The translations under genes and the position numbers were made by a program. A DNA stretch of 64,000 nt, taken from positions 219,219 to 283,218 of the forward strand of contig NZ_JAUFPL010000018.1 in assembly GCF_030409215.1 (NCBI RefSeq), written 5' to 3'. The notes under the pieces were generated by a model that saw only the letters and a program-made list of their open reading frames with translations, did not search any database and was not told where the DNA came from. Positions 9,461 through 18,883 of the stretch are shown piece after piece (position 1 is the first letter of the stretch; each line of letters starts with the position of its first letter). Source of the DNA: Halomonas ramblicola. GTDB lineage: Bacteria > Pseudomonadota > Gammaproteobacteria > Pseudomonadales > Halomonadaceae.

Positions 9461-9873
9461 CGTGAGGAGGCGTCCTTGTCGGCATGGGAAGGCTCGGTGT
9501 CGGGTGCGTCGGACGGTCCGTCGTCGAGCCGTGCCCGTGACAGGGCGTCATCCAGGCGCTGCTCGGGGGAGGGCGGCTGGTCACCGCGCCGTTCGGGCGC
9601 GTCACGACGCTCCGACTCGGCCACGCTCTCCACGCCACGCTTGACCCGGTCGACGCCCTCGTCGAGCTTCTTCTGCTGCTCGTTGAGCTTCTGGCGCAGC
9701 TCCTCCGCCTCCAGCTGGGCGCTGATCTCGCGCTGCATGCCGGAGACGGTGCGCTTGATCCTGCCGATCCACAGGCCGAGGGTGCGTGCCGCCCTGGGCA
9801 GGCGTTCCGGGCCCAGCACCAGCAGGCCCACCACGCCCAGCAGCAGCAATTCGAGGAAGCCGATGTCGAACAT
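9457..9873 (-). CDS. tatB: Sec-independent translocase protein TatB
   Basis: Partner of TatC in the signal-peptide receptor complex. The 138-residue protein begins MFDIGFLELLLLGVVGLLVLGPERLPRAAR, the diagnostic single membrane helix plus the GPERLP hinge of TatB, followed by an amphipathic helix and a long charged, Glu/Arg/Lys-rich tail. It lies six bases after tatA and overlaps tatC by four. The hinge and longer tail separate it from TatA. Confidence 0.95.
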   Translation of the reverse strand: MFDIGFLELLLLGVVGLLVLGPERLPRAARTLGLWIGRIKRTVSGMQREISAQLEAEELRQKLNEQQKKLDEGVDRVKRGVESVAESERRDAPERRGDQPPSPEQRLDDALSRARLDDGPSDAPDTEPSHADKDASSR

Positions 9874-9879
9874 GGCGGC

Positions 9880-10149
9880 TTACTTGCGCTCTTCCTGTTC
9901 CTCGGACTTGCGCTCGGCCTTGACGTCGTAGGTGTGGGTCTCTTCCTGGTGGTCGACGCGGGCCTGGGTCTGCTCGTCCTGGCCTTCCTCGCCCTTCTCG
10001 CCCTTCTCGTCCTCGTGCATGGCCTTCTTGAAGCCCTTCACCGCGCCGCCCAGGTCGGTGCCGACGTTGCGCAGCTTCTTGGTACCGAAGATCAGGATGA
10101 TGATGCCGAGTACGATCAGCAGCTGCCAGATACTGATGCCACCTAACAT
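9880..10149 (-). CDS. tatA: Sec-independent translocase protein TatA
   Basis: Pore-forming, homo-oligomeric component of the Tat system. The 89 residues show the short N-terminal helix ([20 protein letters not shown]), the FGTKKLRN hinge and the [14 protein letters not shown]-like amphipathic helix, then a very acidic/lysine-rich tail. The start at 10149 has AGGA seven bases upstream; longer in-frame starts would extend into hisE and lack family similarity. First of three coupled tat genes, 49 bases after hisE. Confidence 0.95.
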   Translation of the reverse strand: MLGGISIWQLLIVLGIIILIFGTKKLRNVGTDLGGAVKGFKKAMHEDEKGEKGEEGQDEQTQARVDHQEETHTYDVKAERKSEEQEERK

Positions 10150-10198
10150 GGATGTGTCCTCTGAAGCGGGGCGCCGGCCGGTCCGGACGCCCATGAAC

Positions 10199-10534
10199 CT
10201 ATTGCTGCCTTGCGGCCTTCTCGTCGTGTCCCGAGACACCGAAACGGCGGGCCAGTTCATCGAGCACCGCGCCATGATCGAGTCCCAGGTGCGACAGCAT
10301 CACCAGGCTATGAAACCACAGGTCGGCCGTCTCGGCGATCAACGCTTGCCGCTCGGCATCGTCGCCGCGTTCGGCATCCTTGGCGGCCAGCAGGGTCTCG
10401 GTGGCCTCCTCGCCCAGCTTCTCGAGTATCTTGTTCAACCCCTTGTGATGCAAGGCGGCCACGTAGGAATCCTCGGGGGCGGCGTGGCGACGTTGATCCA
10501 GGATATCCTGCAGGCGGTCGAGAATATCGCTCAT
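10199..10534 (-). CDS. hisE: Phosphoribosyl-ATP pyrophosphatase
   Basis: Catalyses the second step of histidine synthesis, hydrolysing phosphoribosyl-ATP to phosphoribosyl-AMP. The 111 residues match stand-alone HisE and contain [18 protein letters not shown] and [13 protein letters not shown], the metal-binding helices of the MazG-like fold. The ATG at 10534 has GGAG nine bases upstream. In Pseudomonas hisI precedes hisE between ubiB and tatA; here only 32 bases lie between ubiB and hisE, so hisI is not at this locus. Confidence 0.93.
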   Translation of the reverse strand: MSDILDRLQDILDQRRHAAPEDSYVAALHHKGLNKILEKLGEEATETLLAAKDAERGDDAERQALIAETADLWFHSLVMLSHLGLDHGAVLDELARRFGVSGHDEKAARQQ

Positions 10535-10566
10535 CGATGACGACTCCATGAAGCAAGGGAAGGGGG

Positions 10567-12192
10567 TCAGTGCCAGGCCAGCAGCAGCAGCCCGAGGGTC
10601 GCGGCGGCCAGCGCCGGCCAGGGCTGATCGGCGGTCCACTGGGAGAGCGGCTGCCAGGCCAGGGCCAGGGCCACGAGGATCAGTCCCAGGCGCAGGCGTC
10701 GGCTGCGGCGCCCCTGGCGGGTCAACTGGTGATGGATGCCGCCCAGCGCCTCGCCCTGCCGGCGGCGCTGACGCTTCTCCAGTTCGGCCTGGGTCAGGGC
10801 GTGGTGGGCCAGCACCGGGAGTTCGGGCAACTGGCGGCTGAGTTCCGGCGCCTGTCGCTTGAGGGCGTCCCAGAAGCCGCGTACCCCGGCGCGATCGGCC
10901 ATCCACTGCTCCAGATAGGGCTTGGCGGTGGTCCACAGGTCCAGGTCCGGGTAGAGCTGGCGTCCGAGGCCCTCGATGTTGAGCAGGGTCTTCTGCAGCA
11001 GCACCAGCTGGGGCTGCACCTCCATGTCGAAGCGCCGCGCCGTCTGGAACAGGCCCAGCAGCACCTGGCCGAAGGAGATGTCCTTGAGGGGCTTCTCGAG
11101 GATCGGTTCGCAGACCGTGCGGATCGCCGCGGCGAACTCGTTGGCGCGGGTGTCCTCGCCGACCCAGCCGGACTCGATGTGCAGCGCCGCCACCTCATAG
11201 TAGTCCTGGTGGAAGAAGGCCAGCAGGTTGCGCGCCAGGTAGTCCTGGTCCTCGCGGGTGAGGCTGCCGACGATGCCGCAGTCGATGGCGATGTACTGCG
11301 GATCCCCGGGGTGCTCGCGGGACACGAAGATGTTGCCCGGGTGCATGTCGGCATGGAAGAAGTTGTCGCGGAACACCTGGGTGAAGAAGATCTCCACGCC
11401 ACGCTCGGCGAGCTTCTTGAGGTCGGTGCCCTGGGCCTCGAGCGCCGCCAGGTCGGCGACCGGCACGCCGTGGATGCGTTCCTGGACCATCACCCGCTGG
11501 CGGGTCAGCGGCCAATGGGTGCCCGGCACGTAGAGCAGCGGCGAGTTCTTGAAGTTGCGCTTGAGCTGGGAGGTGTTGGCGGCCTCCTTGTGCAGGTCCA
11601 GCTCGTCGAACAGCGTGGTCTCGTAGTCGCGGACCACCTCCACCGGGCGCAGCCGGCGGGCTTCGGGCACCAGCGTCAGCAGGCGGGCGAAGCGGTAGAG
11701 CAGGGCCATGTCCTGGCGCATCACCCGCTCGATGCCGGGGCGGATGATCTTGACCACCACCTCCTCGCCGTCGTGCAGCCGCGCACCGTGCACCTGGGCG
11801 ATGGAGGCCGAGGCCAGGGGATCGGCGTCGAAGCGGGCGAAGGCCACGGCGACCGGCATGCCGAGTTCCTCCTCCACCACGCCGCGGGCCTCGGGGCCGG
11901 GGAAGGGCGGCACCTGGTCCTGCAGCCGCCGGAGTTCGTCGGCGATGTCCTCGGGGAGCAGGTCGCGGCGAGTGGAGAGCACCTGGCCGAACTTGACGAA
12001 GATCGGCCCCAGCGACTCCAGGGCCAGGCGCAGGCGCTCGCCGCGGGAACGGCTGCCGATGGGCACCAGGCGCAGCGGCGAGAGCCGGAAGAGGGTACGC
12101 AGGATCCAGGGCAGCCGCTCCAGGGGCAGCAGGGTGTCGAGCCGGAAGCGGGTGATCACCCAGAGGATGCGCAGCAGCCGCAGCAGCATCAT
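10567..12192 (-). CDS. ubiB: Ubiquinone biosynthesis accessory kinase-like protein UbiB
   Basis: Atypical ADCK-family kinase/ATPase needed for aerobic ubiquinone synthesis. The 541 residues include the family motif [18 protein letters not shown], the ATP-binding segment [11 protein letters not shown] with VVVKIIRPG, the catalytic [10 protein letters not shown] and the metal site IDCGIVG, followed by two hydrophobic C-terminal helices (about 498-540). The start overlaps the end of ubiJ by four bases (ATGA). Third gene of the ubiE-ubiJ-ubiB block, with hisE and tatABC following closely on the same strand. Confidence 0.95.
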   Translation of the reverse strand: MMLLRLLRILWVITRFRLDTLLPLERLPWILRTLFRLSPLRLVPIGSRSRGERLRLALESLGPIFVKFGQVLSTRRDLLPEDIADELRRLQDQVPPFPGPEARGVVEEELGMPVAVAFARFDADPLASASIAQVHGARLHDGEEVVVKIIRPGIERVMRQDMALLYRFARLLTLVPEARRLRPVEVVRDYETTLFDELDLHKEAANTSQLKRNFKNSPLLYVPGTHWPLTRQRVMVQERIHGVPVADLAALEAQGTDLKKLAERGVEIFFTQVFRDNFFHADMHPGNIFVSREHPGDPQYIAIDCGIVGSLTREDQDYLARNLLAFFHQDYYEVAALHIESGWVGEDTRANEFAAAIRTVCEPILEKPLKDISFGQVLLGLFQTARRFDMEVQPQLVLLQKTLLNIEGLGRQLYPDLDLWTTAKPYLEQWMADRAGVRGFWDALKRQAPELSRQLPELPVLAHHALTQAELEKRQRRRQGEALGGIHHQLTRQGRRSRRLRLGLILVALALAWQPLSQWTADQPWPALAAATLGLLLLAWH

Positions 12193-12812
12193 GGCGTCAC
12201 CCGATCGGCCAGGCGGCGGCGCAGGCGCTCCAGGCGCGCCTCGAGACGGTCGGCGGCCACCTCCAGTTCGGTGAGGTGGTCGCGCAGTACCTCGAGCTGG
12301 TGGCGGCCCGGCAGCACCCGCGCCTCCTCGAAGAGGTACTCGGACAGGTCGGCGCAGAACTCCTCGCGGGTGCGCAGGCCGAAGCGGCCCAGGCGGCGCA
12401 GTCCTTCGGCCAGGCTGTGGGCGGGGATGTCGCCGAGCCAGCGGGCCAGTTCGGCCTCCCAGTCCAGGTCGAGGTCGAGCAGCAGGTCGCGGGTCGCCTC
12501 CAGCAGCGGGATGCGGCCGCGCACCGCCAGCCGGCCCTGGAACATCAGCCGTTCGAGGGATTCGCCCCCCAGCAGGGCGCCGGCGGTCTCGGCATCCAGC
12601 TCCACCACGGCGTCATAGGCGGCCTCGGTGGTGTCCTCGGGGCGCAGCAGGTCCAGGCCCCGGGGATGGAAGTGGATCGCCAGGGCCAGGTCGGGCTTCT
12701 CCAGGCGCAGCAGCAGGCGCTGGCCGGCGAGCTGGGCCAGGCGCGAGGGCGCCGCCGGATCGCGGGCCAGCAGGCCGTTCAGGGTGCGCTCGATGCCGGC
12801 GAGTAACAACAT
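12189..12812 (-). CDS. ubiJ: Ubiquinone biosynthesis accessory factor UbiJ (SCP2 domain)
   Basis: Lipid-binding accessory subunit of the soluble ubiquinone biosynthesis complex. The 207 residues comprise an N-terminal SCP2-like domain (about 15-115) and a C-terminal coiled-coil segment rich in Leu, Arg and Glu. The first codon overlaps the ubiE stop by one base (TAATG) and the stop overlaps ubiB by four, so all three ubi genes look coupled. Assignment rests mainly on the SCP2-like pattern and on the conserved ubiE-ubiJ-ubiB order. Confidence 0.88.
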   Translation of the reverse strand: MLLLAGIERTLNGLLARDPAAPSRLAQLAGQRLLLRLEKPDLALAIHFHPRGLDLLRPEDTTEAAYDAVVELDAETAGALLGGESLERLMFQGRLAVRGRIPLLEATRDLLLDLDLDWEAELARWLGDIPAHSLAEGLRRLGRFGLRTREEFCADLSEYLFEEARVLPGRHQLEVLRDHLTELEVAADRLEARLERLRRRLADRVTP

Positions 12813-13567
12813 TACAACTTGATGCCGCGATGCAGGGCGACGATGCCCCCGGTGAGGTTGGTGTACTCCACCCGCTCGAGGCCGGCGGCCTCCATCATGC
12901 CCTTGAGGGTCTCCTGGTCGGGATGCATGCGGATCGACTCGGCCAGGTAGCGGTAGCTGTCGGCGTCGCTGGCGACCAGCTCGCCCATCTTCGGCAGCAG
13001 GCGGAAGGAGTACTCGTCGTAGGCCTTCGACAGCAGCGGGTTGTCCGGCTTGGAGAACTCCAGCACCAGCAGGCGGCCGCCAGGCTTGAGCACCCGGGCC
13101 ATGGAGCGCAGCGCGGCATCCTTGTCGGTGACGTTGCGCAGGCCGAAGGCGATGGTGATGCAGTCGAAGCTGTTGTCGGGGAAGGGCAGGCACTCGGCGT
13201 TGGCCTGGACGTATTCGACGTTGCCGCCGACGCCCTGGTCGAGCAGCTTGTCGCGCCCCACGCGCAGCATGGATTCGTTGATGTCGGCCAGCACCACCCG
13301 GCCGCGTGGCCCCACCAGTCGCGAGAACTTCAGCGTCAGGTCGCCGGTGCCGCCGGCGATGTCGAGCACGCTGTGGCCGGGGCGCACCCCGGCGCGCTCG
13401 ATGGTCAGGCGCTTCCAGAGGCGGTGGATGCCCAGCGACATCAGGTCGTTCATGACGTCGTAGCGGGCCGCCACCGAGTGGAAGACGTCGGCCACGCGGG
13501 ACGCCTTCTCCTCGACCGGCACTTCCTGGTAGCCGAAGTGGGTGGTGCGCTTGTCGCTGGGGCTCAT
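12812..13567 (-). CDS. ubiE: Ubiquinone/menaquinone C-methyltransferase UbiE
   Basis: SAM-dependent methylation of demethylmenaquinone and of the benzoquinol ring in ubiquinone synthesis. The 251 residues equal the E. coli protein in length. Motifs include THFGYQEVP at the N-terminus, the SAM-binding [16 protein letters not shown], the family signature [17 protein letters not shown] and [13 protein letters not shown]. The ATG at 13567 has GGAG nine bases upstream; a longer ORF start at 13627 is less likely. Leads the coupled ubiEJB cluster. In Pseudomonas the pha polyhydroxyalkanoate genes lie next to ubiE; they are absent here. Confidence 0.96.
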   Translation of the reverse strand: MSPSDKRTTHFGYQEVPVEEKASRVADVFHSVAARYDVMNDLMSLGIHRLWKRLTIERAGVRPGHSVLDIAGGTGDLTLKFSRLVGPRGRVVLADINESMLRVGRDKLLDQGVGGNVEYVQANAECLPFPDNSFDCITIAFGLRNVTDKDAALRSMARVLKPGGRLLVLEFSKPDNPLLSKAYDEYSFRLLPKMGELVASDADSYRYLAESIRMHPDQETLKGMMEAAGLERVEYTNLTGGIVALHRGIKL

Positions 13568-13663
13568 GCGGTGGGGCTCCGAATGCTGCGGTGGTCGTCG
13601 GGCCGGACGGCCCGGATTGCGCGACATTGTAGCCTTCCACCGCCCCGATTGTCTTGACGGGGG

Positions 13664-14047
13664 TTACAGCTGCTTGATCTCGATGCCCAGTGGCTCTCGG
13701 CTGGCGCCGGCCTCCTCCAGGCGCCGCAGGTAGTCGGCCCAGTTGGCCTCGCGGTGCTGGATCAGCCACCACAGGTAGTCCCAACTGTAGAGGCCGCTGT
13801 CGTGGCCGTCGTCGAAGTGCAGCTTGAGGGCATAGCGGCCGGTCTGGGTGATGTTCTTGAGGCCGACGAACTTCTTGCCCACCTGCAGCACGGCATCGTC
13901 ACCGCCGTGGCCGCGCACCTCGGCGGAGGGCGAGAAGACGCGCAGGTACTCGATGGAGAGCCGGTGGCTGTCACCGTCCGGGTAGGTCAACTCCAGCTCG
14001 CGGGCCTGCTTGTGGTAGTGGATATTGCTGGGAATGGGGGCTGACAT
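13664..14047 (-). CDS. DUF971 (gamma-butyrobetaine hydroxylase-like N-terminal domain) protein
   Basis: A 127-residue protein containing LELTYPDGDSHRLSIEYLRVFSPSAEVRGHG, FVGLKNITQTGRYALKLHFDDGHDSGLYSWDYLWWL, characteristic of the DUF971 fold, also found as the N-terminal domain of gamma-butyrobetaine hydroxylase. A role in iron-sulfur or metal handling has been proposed for relatives, but function is not established. The start is placed at ATG 14047 because GGAAG lies six bases upstream; the longer ORF reaching 14095 runs into the palindromic repeat. It lies downstream of hslVU as in Pseudomonas. Confidence 0.83.
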   Translation of the reverse strand: MSAPIPSNIHYHKQARELELTYPDGDSHRLSIEYLRVFSPSAEVRGHGGDDAVLQVGKKFVGLKNITQTGRYALKLHFDDGHDSGLYSWDYLWWLIQHREANWADYLRRLEEAGASREPLGIEIKQL

Positions 14048-14081
14048 GGCTGGCTTCCGCATCAGGCGTTTCAGGAAACGC

Positions 14082-14187
14082 GGCTGATCCGGCAACAGGC
14101 CTGCGAGGGGGCGCTGTGAACCCCTCCCTGGGCGCTACCGACGCCATCCCTGGCGTAGGACCCCCTCTTCGGCCTGTCCCCGGCGCC
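14082..14187 (+). repeat. Palindromic intergenic repeat, copy B (about 106 bp)
   Basis: Closely similar to copy A (1359-1468) along its whole length and in the same orientation on the plus strand. Stem arms: CAGGCC with GGCCTG, GAGGGGG with CCCCCTC, and an inner ACGCC/GGCGT hairpin where copy A has ATGCC/GGCAT. It sits between hslU and the DUF971 gene and can be misread as a short peptide containing NPSLGATDA. Confidence 0.8.
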
Positions 14188-14200
14188 GCGTGGCCGTCGT

Positions 14201-14217
14201 GGAGGCTTCACGCCTCC
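14201..14217 (-). terminator. Hairpin downstream of hslU
   Basis: GGAGGC (14201-14206) and GCCTCC (14212-14217) form a 6-bp stem with a five-base loop, 21 bases after the hslU stop. There is no U run, so it may be a weak terminator or 3' end stabiliser. Confidence 0.4.
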
Positions 14218-14237
14218 TCGGCAGCCTTCCGCAGTGG

Positions 14238-15560
14238 TTACAGGATATACCGCGACAGATCCTCGTCCATGGCCAGCTCGCCGAGCTGGGAATCGACGTA
14301 GGCGGCGTCGATGGTCAGCGGGCTGCCGATGTCGCTGCCCTTGAAAGAGGCCTCCTCCAGCAGGCGCTCCATCACGGTGTGCAGGCGACGTGCGCCGATG
14401 TTCTCGGTGCCCTCGTTGACCTTCCAGGCGATCTCGGCGATGCGCTCGATGCCGTCGTCGCTGAACTCGATATCCAGGCCCTCGGTGGCCAACAGCGCCT
14501 GGTACTGCTTGGTCAGTGCCGCGGAGGGCTCGGTGAGGATGCGCTTGAAGTCCTCGGGGGTCAGGGCGTTGAGCTCGACGCGGATCGGCAGGCGACCCTG
14601 CAGCTCGGGGATCAGGTCCGAGGGTCGCGACAGGTGGAAGGCGCCGGAGGCGATGAACAGGATGTGGTCGGTCTTCACCATGCCGTACTTGGTGGACACC
14701 GTGGAGCCCTCGATCAGTGGCAGCAGGTCGCGCTGCACGCCCTCGCGGGAGACCTCGCCGCCGCTGGACTGGCCGCTGCCCTTGGCCACCTTGTCGATCT
14801 CGTCGAGGAAGACGATGCCGTTCTGCTCCACCGCCTCGATGGCCCGGCCCTTGATCTCCTCCTCGTTGACCAGCTTGGCGGCCTCCTCGTCGCGCAGCAG
14901 GGCGAAGGCGTCGCGCACCGCCACCCGGCGGGTCTCGGTCTTCTGCTTGCCCATGCCGGAGAACAGGCTCTGCAGCTGGTTGGTCATCTCCTCCATGCCC
15001 GGCGGGGTCATGATGTCGATGTTGGGGCCCTGCTGGGTGACCTCGATGTCGATCTCCTTGTCGTCGAGCTGGCCCTCGCGCAGCTTCTTGCGGAAGATCT
15101 GACGGGTCGAGCTGTCCTGGCGCGGCTCGTCCTCCTGGCCGCGGGGCGGCGGCAGCAGGGCGTCGAGGATGCGGTCCTCGGCGGCGTCCTCGGCGCGGTG
15201 GCGCACCTCCTCCTTGGCCTGCTCGCGCACCAGCTTGATGGCGGCCTCGGTGAGGTCGCGCACGATCGACTCCACGTCGCGACCCACATAGCCCACCTCG
15301 GTGAACTTGGTGGCCTCCACCTTGATGAAGGGCGCGCGGGCCAGCTTGGCCAGGCGGCGGGCGATCTCGGTCTTGCCCACCCCGGTGGGGCCGATCATCA
15401 GGATGTTCTTGGGGGTGACCTCCTGGCGCAGGTCGTCGTCGAGCTGCATGCGCCGCCAGCGGTTGCGCAGGGCGACGGCCACGGCACGCTTGGCGTCCTG
15501 CTGGCCGATGATGTACTGGTCCAGGGCGTGGACGATCTCGCGGGGTGTCATCTGGGTCAT
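14238..15560 (-). CDS. hslU: HslUV protease ATPase subunit
   Basis: AAA+ unfoldase that feeds substrates to HslV. The 440 residues match HslU. Motifs: N-terminal [17 protein letters not shown], Walker [18 protein letters not shown], the intermediate I-domain (about 110-240), Walker [14 protein letters not shown], and the C-terminal SRYIL tail that inserts into HslV. The start is 10 bases after hslV, so the pair forms an operon. Control by heat shock is suggested by a sigma-32-like element upstream of hslV. Confidence 0.97.
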   Translation of the reverse strand: MTQMTPREIVHALDQYIIGQQDAKRAVAVALRNRWRRMQLDDDLRQEVTPKNILMIGPTGVGKTEIARRLAKLARAPFIKVEATKFTEVGYVGRDVESIVRDLTEAAIKLVREQAKEEVRHRAEDAAEDRILDALLPPPRGQEDEPRQDSSTRQIFRKKLREGQLDDKEIDIEVTQQGPNIDIMTPPGMEEMTNQLQSLFSGMGKQKTETRRVAVRDAFALLRDEEAAKLVNEEEIKGRAIEAVEQNGIVFLDEIDKVAKGSGQSSGGEVSREGVQRDLLPLIEGSTVSTKYGMVKTDHILFIASGAFHLSRPSDLIPELQGRLPIRVELNALTPEDFKRILTEPSAALTKQYQALLATEGLDIEFSDDGIERIAEIAWKVNEGTENIGARRLHTVMERLLEEASFKGSDIGSPLTIDAAYVDSQLGELAMDEDLSRYIL

Positions 15561-15570
15561 GGTATCGGCC

Positions 15571-16104
15571 TTAGCCCGCCTTGGCAGGCAGTTCCTCGAG
15601 GGTGACGTTGTGGTTGGTGAACACGCAGATGTCGGCGGCGATCTCCAGGGACTTCTCGGTGATCTCGCGGGCCGGCAGCTCGGTATTCTCGAGCAGCGCG
15701 CGGGCCGCGGCCAGGGCGTAGTTGCCGCCCGAGCCGATGGCGATGATGCCGCGCTCCGGCTCCACCACGTCGCCGTTGCCGGTGATGATCAGCGAGGCGT
15801 CCTTGTTGGCCACGGCGAGCAGCGCCTCCAGGCGGCGCAGGGCGCGGTCGGTGCGCCAGTCCTTGGCGAGCTCCACGGCGGCCTTGACCAGGTTGCCCTG
15901 ATACTTCTCCAGTTGCGCCTCGAAGCGCTCGAAGAGGGTGAAGGCGTCGGCGGTGCCGCCGGCGAAGCCGGCCAGCACCTCGCCGCGGTAGAGGCGGCGC
16001 ACCTTGCTGGCGTTGCCCTTCATCACGGTATTGCCCAGGGATACCTGGCCGTCGCCGGCCAGCGCCACCTGGTCACCGCGGCGCACGGAAACGATCGTGG
16101 TCAT
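15571..16104 (-). CDS. hslV: HslUV protease proteolytic subunit
   Basis: N-terminal threonine peptidase forming a double ring, the bacterial counterpart of proteasome beta subunits. The 177 residues begin [24 protein letters not shown]; Thr2 becomes the catalytic residue after Met removal. [17 protein letters not shown] and [18 protein letters not shown] are family signatures. Followed by hslU after 10 bases. Confidence 0.97.
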   Translation of the reverse strand: MTTIVSVRRGDQVALAGDGQVSLGNTVMKGNASKVRRLYRGEVLAGFAGGTADAFTLFERFEAQLEKYQGNLVKAAVELAKDWRTDRALRRLEALLAVANKDASLIITGNGDVVEPERGIIAIGSGGNYALAAARALLENTELPAREITEKSLEIAADICVFTNHNVTLEELPAKAG

Positions 16105-16160
16105 GGAGGGGACTCCTTGGGGGAGCGATGGCTCCCGATGACTTTCGGCGCCGCGGGGGT

Positions 16161-16190
16161 CGCCCGGGCGCCGTGACGTGAGCTTTCAAG
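16161..16190 (-). promoter_or_regulatory. Candidate heat-shock (sigma-32) promoter for hslVU
   Basis: On the minus strand CTTGAAA (16190 down to 16184) matches the sigma-32 -35 element exactly, and a CCCGGGCG block follows after a spacer of about 14-15 bases where CCCCAT would be expected. The position, about 60-85 bases before the hslV start, fits. The -10 match is only partial. Confidence 0.4.
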
Positions 16191-16298
16191 GGAAGTGCGG
16201 GCGGAGGGCCGGGAATTCAACCTCGGCCCGGGGCGGGGCGAGTGCCGTTGCCGAGAGGCGCTGGAACAGCCTCGAGCGTTATCGCCAGGCCCGGCAGG

Positions 16299-17036
16299 TC
16301 AGTTCTGCAGCTGGATCAGCAGGGGCTCGATGCCCTGGGTGACCATCAGATCCTGGGCACGGCTGAGCTCGCGGCGGTCGTCGTAGGGGCCGACCTGCAC
16401 CCGGTGCCAGGTCTCGCCGCCGTTGGCCTGGACCTCGGTGATCTGGGCCAGCAGGCCGAAGTCGCGCAGCCGGCCGCTTAGCTGCCGGGCGTCGACGGCC
16501 TCGCGGAAGGAAGCGGCCTGGAGCACGAAGCGGCCACCGTCCGCGACGGCCTCGGCCGACGATTCGGCCGGGGCGGCGTCGGTCGTCTGGCGGTCGGCGG
16601 CCAGGTTGGCGGCGATCACCTGGGCGATGGGATCCTCGCCCCCCGTCACCCCCGCGTCGCTTGCGGCGTCGGTCTCCTGCGGCTCCGGGGGCCGGGCAGT
16701 GGAGGCCGGCATCTCGCCGCCCGGGGCGATCACCTCGGACTCCGGCAGCAGGGTGTAGAACTCGAAGGTGGGCATCGGCGGCTCGCTGGGCTCGGGCGAT
16801 GCCGACGGCTCGGGTTCCGGGGTGGACGAGCGTGGCAGTACCGTGGCCAGGGGCGAGTCCTCCACCTGCCAGGGGGCGACGCCATGCTGGTGCTGGGAGA
16901 GCAGGAAGCCGGCGATCAGGCCGGCCAGGCCCCACAGCCAGCCGGGCAGGCGCCACTCCCGGCGCGGCTGGCGGCTGGACGCGCGGCGGCTGGTGGTGGC
17001 ACCGCGCTTCTTGGGTGGCTGCTTGCGGGTGGCCAT
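16299..17036 (-). CDS. SPOR-domain, FtsN-like membrane protein
   Basis: A 245-residue bitopic protein: a basic cytoplasmic N-terminus (about 1-30), one membrane helix (about 31-46, GWLWGLAGLIAGFLL), a long Pro/Glu/Ala-rich periplasmic linker, and a C-terminal SPOR domain (about 165-243: FVLQAASFREAVDARQLSGRL ... HRVQVGPYDDRRELSRA). SPOR domains bind denuded septal peptidoglycan, so a cell-division role like FtsN is plausible, but naming it ftsN is not certain. It lies three bases after argS on the same strand and just upstream of hslVU, the same context as in Pseudomonas. Confidence 0.82.
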   Translation of the reverse strand: MATRKQPPKKRGATTSRRASSRQPRREWRLPGWLWGLAGLIAGFLLSQHQHGVAPWQVEDSPLATVLPRSSTPEPEPSASPEPSEPPMPTFEFYTLLPESEVIAPGGEMPASTARPPEPQETDAASDAGVTGGEDPIAQVIAANLAADRQTTDAAPAESSAEAVADGGRFVLQAASFREAVDARQLSGRLRDFGLLAQITEVQANGGETWHRVQVGPYDDRRELSRAQDLMVTQGIEPLLIQLQN

Positions 17037-17039
17037 GGT

Positions 17040-18725
17040 TCACATCTCCTCGGGGGCGCTCACTCCCATCAGCTCGAGACCGTTGCGCAACACCTGGCGG
17101 GTGGCCAGGCCCAGCGCCAGGCGGGCGTTGCGCAGGGCGTCGTCCTCGACCATCACCTTCACGGCGTTGTAGCAGGTGTGGTACTCGGCGGCCAGGTCGA
17201 GCAGGTACTGGGCGATCTGCTGGGGCTCCCGGGCGCCGGCGGCATGCTCCACCACCTCGGGATAGCGAGCCAGGCGGTTCATCAGCGCCTTCTCCTCGTC
17301 GGCCTCGAGCCGGCCCAGGTTGGCCATGGCCAGGGAGTGGTCGAAGGGCTGGCCATTGGCCTCGGCGCGGCGGCCAACGCTGCACAGCCGGGCGTGGGCG
17401 TACTGCACGTAGTAGACCGGGTTGTCGTTGGACTGGGAGCGGGCCAGGTCGATGTCGAAGGTGAGCTGGGAGTCGGCGCGGCGGGCGGCCAGGAAGAAGC
17501 GGGTGGCGTCGCGCCCCACCTCGTCGATCAGGTCGCGCACCGTGACGTAGCTGCCGGCGCGCTTGGAGAGCTTCACCTCGACGCCGGAGCGGGTGACCAT
17601 CACCATCTGGTGCAGCACGTAGTCGGGCCAGCCCTGGGGGATGCCTGCCTCCAGGGCCTGCAGGCCGGCGCGCACCCGGGTCACGGTGGAGTGGTGGTCG
17701 GCGCCCTGCTCGTTGATCACCGTCTCGAAGCCGCGCTGCCACTTGTCCAGGTGATAGGCCACGTCGGGCAGGAAGTAGGTGTAGTGGCCGTCGGACTTGC
17801 GCATCACCCGGTCCTTGTCGTCGCCGAAGTCGGTGGTGCGCAGCCACAGGGCGCCGTCCCGCTCGTAGGTGTGGCCCTTGTCGACCAGCCGCTCGGCGGC
17901 GGCCTCCACCTTGCCGTCGCGGTAGAGGGAGGACTCGAGGAAGTAGACGTCGAAGTGCACGCCGAAGGCCTTGAGGTCGAGGTCCTGCTCGCGGCGCAGG
18001 TAGGCCACGGCGAACTCGCGGATGGCCTCGAGGTCCTCCGGGTCGCCCTTGGCGGTGACGTGGCGGTCGTCGGCATGCACCGTCTCGCCGTCCAGGTAGG
18101 CGTTGGCCACGTCGATGATGTAGCCGCCGCGGTAGCCGTCCGCGGGCCAGCCGTCGTCCTCGGGGGCGAGGCCCCTGGCACGGGCCTGCACCGACAGCGC
18201 CAGGTTGCTGATCTGGGCGCCGGCATCGTTGTAGTAGAACTCGCGGGTGACGTCGAAGCCCGTGGCCTCGAGCAGGCGGCACAGGCAGTCGCCGATGGCC
18301 GCGCCGCGGCCGTGGCCGACGTGCAGCGGCCCGGTGGGGTTGGCGGAGACGAATTCCACCTGCACCTTGCGACCCTGGCCGGTGAGGCTACGGCCGTAGG
18401 CGTCGCCGGTATCCAGCACCTGGTTGACCACCTGGGCGGCGGCGTCGGTGGCGGCGAAGAAGTTGACGAAGCCGGGGCCGGCGATTTCCACCCGGCTGAC
18501 GGCGTCGCTGGCCGGCAGGGCGGCGACCAGGGCCTCGGCCAGCTCGCGTGGCTTGCGGCCGGCGGGCTTGGCCAGCATCAGCGCCAGGTTGGTGGCGTAG
18601 TCGCCGTGGGCCTTGTCGCGGGTCGGGTCGACCTTGATGGTCGGGGCGAGCTCGGCGGGCAGCACGCCCTGTCGCTTGAGGTCGTCGAGGGCGTCCTCGA
18701 GCAGCGCAACGATGGTCTCTTTCAT
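17040..18725 (-). CDS. argS: Arginyl-tRNA synthetase
   Basis: Charges tRNA-Arg. The 561 residues contain the class I HIGH motif as HVGHGRG (in [14 protein letters not shown]), the KMSK counterpart as KLSKRAGS, and the C-terminal DALR anticodon-binding region. The start [18 protein letters not shown] at 18725 is typical of ArgS; a longer frame upstream would run into the priA side and is rejected. The ribosome site is weak. Two identical tRNA-Arg(ACG) genes, its substrates, occur at 55482 and 55639. Confidence 0.96.
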   Translation of the reverse strand: MKETIVALLEDALDDLKRQGVLPAELAPTIKVDPTRDKAHGDYATNLALMLAKPAGRKPRELAEALVAALPASDAVSRVEIAGPGFVNFFAATDAAAQVVNQVLDTGDAYGRSLTGQGRKVQVEFVSANPTGPLHVGHGRGAAIGDCLCRLLEATGFDVTREFYYNDAGAQISNLALSVQARARGLAPEDDGWPADGYRGGYIIDVANAYLDGETVHADDRHVTAKGDPEDLEAIREFAVAYLRREQDLDLKAFGVHFDVYFLESSLYRDGKVEAAAERLVDKGHTYERDGALWLRTTDFGDDKDRVMRKSDGHYTYFLPDVAYHLDKWQRGFETVINEQGADHHSTVTRVRAGLQALEAGIPQGWPDYVLHQMVMVTRSGVEVKLSKRAGSYVTVRDLIDEVGRDATRFFLAARRADSQLTFDIDLARSQSNDNPVYYVQYAHARLCSVGRRAEANGQPFDHSLAMANLGRLEADEEKALMNRLARYPEVVEHAAGAREPQQIAQYLLDLAAEYHTCYNAVKVMVEDDALRNARLALGLATRQVLRNGLELMGVSAPEEM

Positions 18726-18883
18726 GGAGCGTCGGTTGTCCTGTGGCGCCGGCCTGCGAGTGGCCGATGAACCGGCGGTGACGAGGCACTCGCGGCGGGG
18801 CGCGGGCATGATGGATACGGAGCCTTGAGCGGGCACGGCCGTCCATTATCGGCAATTGTGGTGCGGCTTTAAAGGTGTGGGGC

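Noticed and set aside
14116-14301. Short ORF containing NPSLGATDAIPGVGPP, also present near 44759-44989
   Set aside because: It lies within the palindromic repeat copies B and C. The shared peptide is explained by DNA conservation, and the pairwise stem changes follow base pairing, not codon position.
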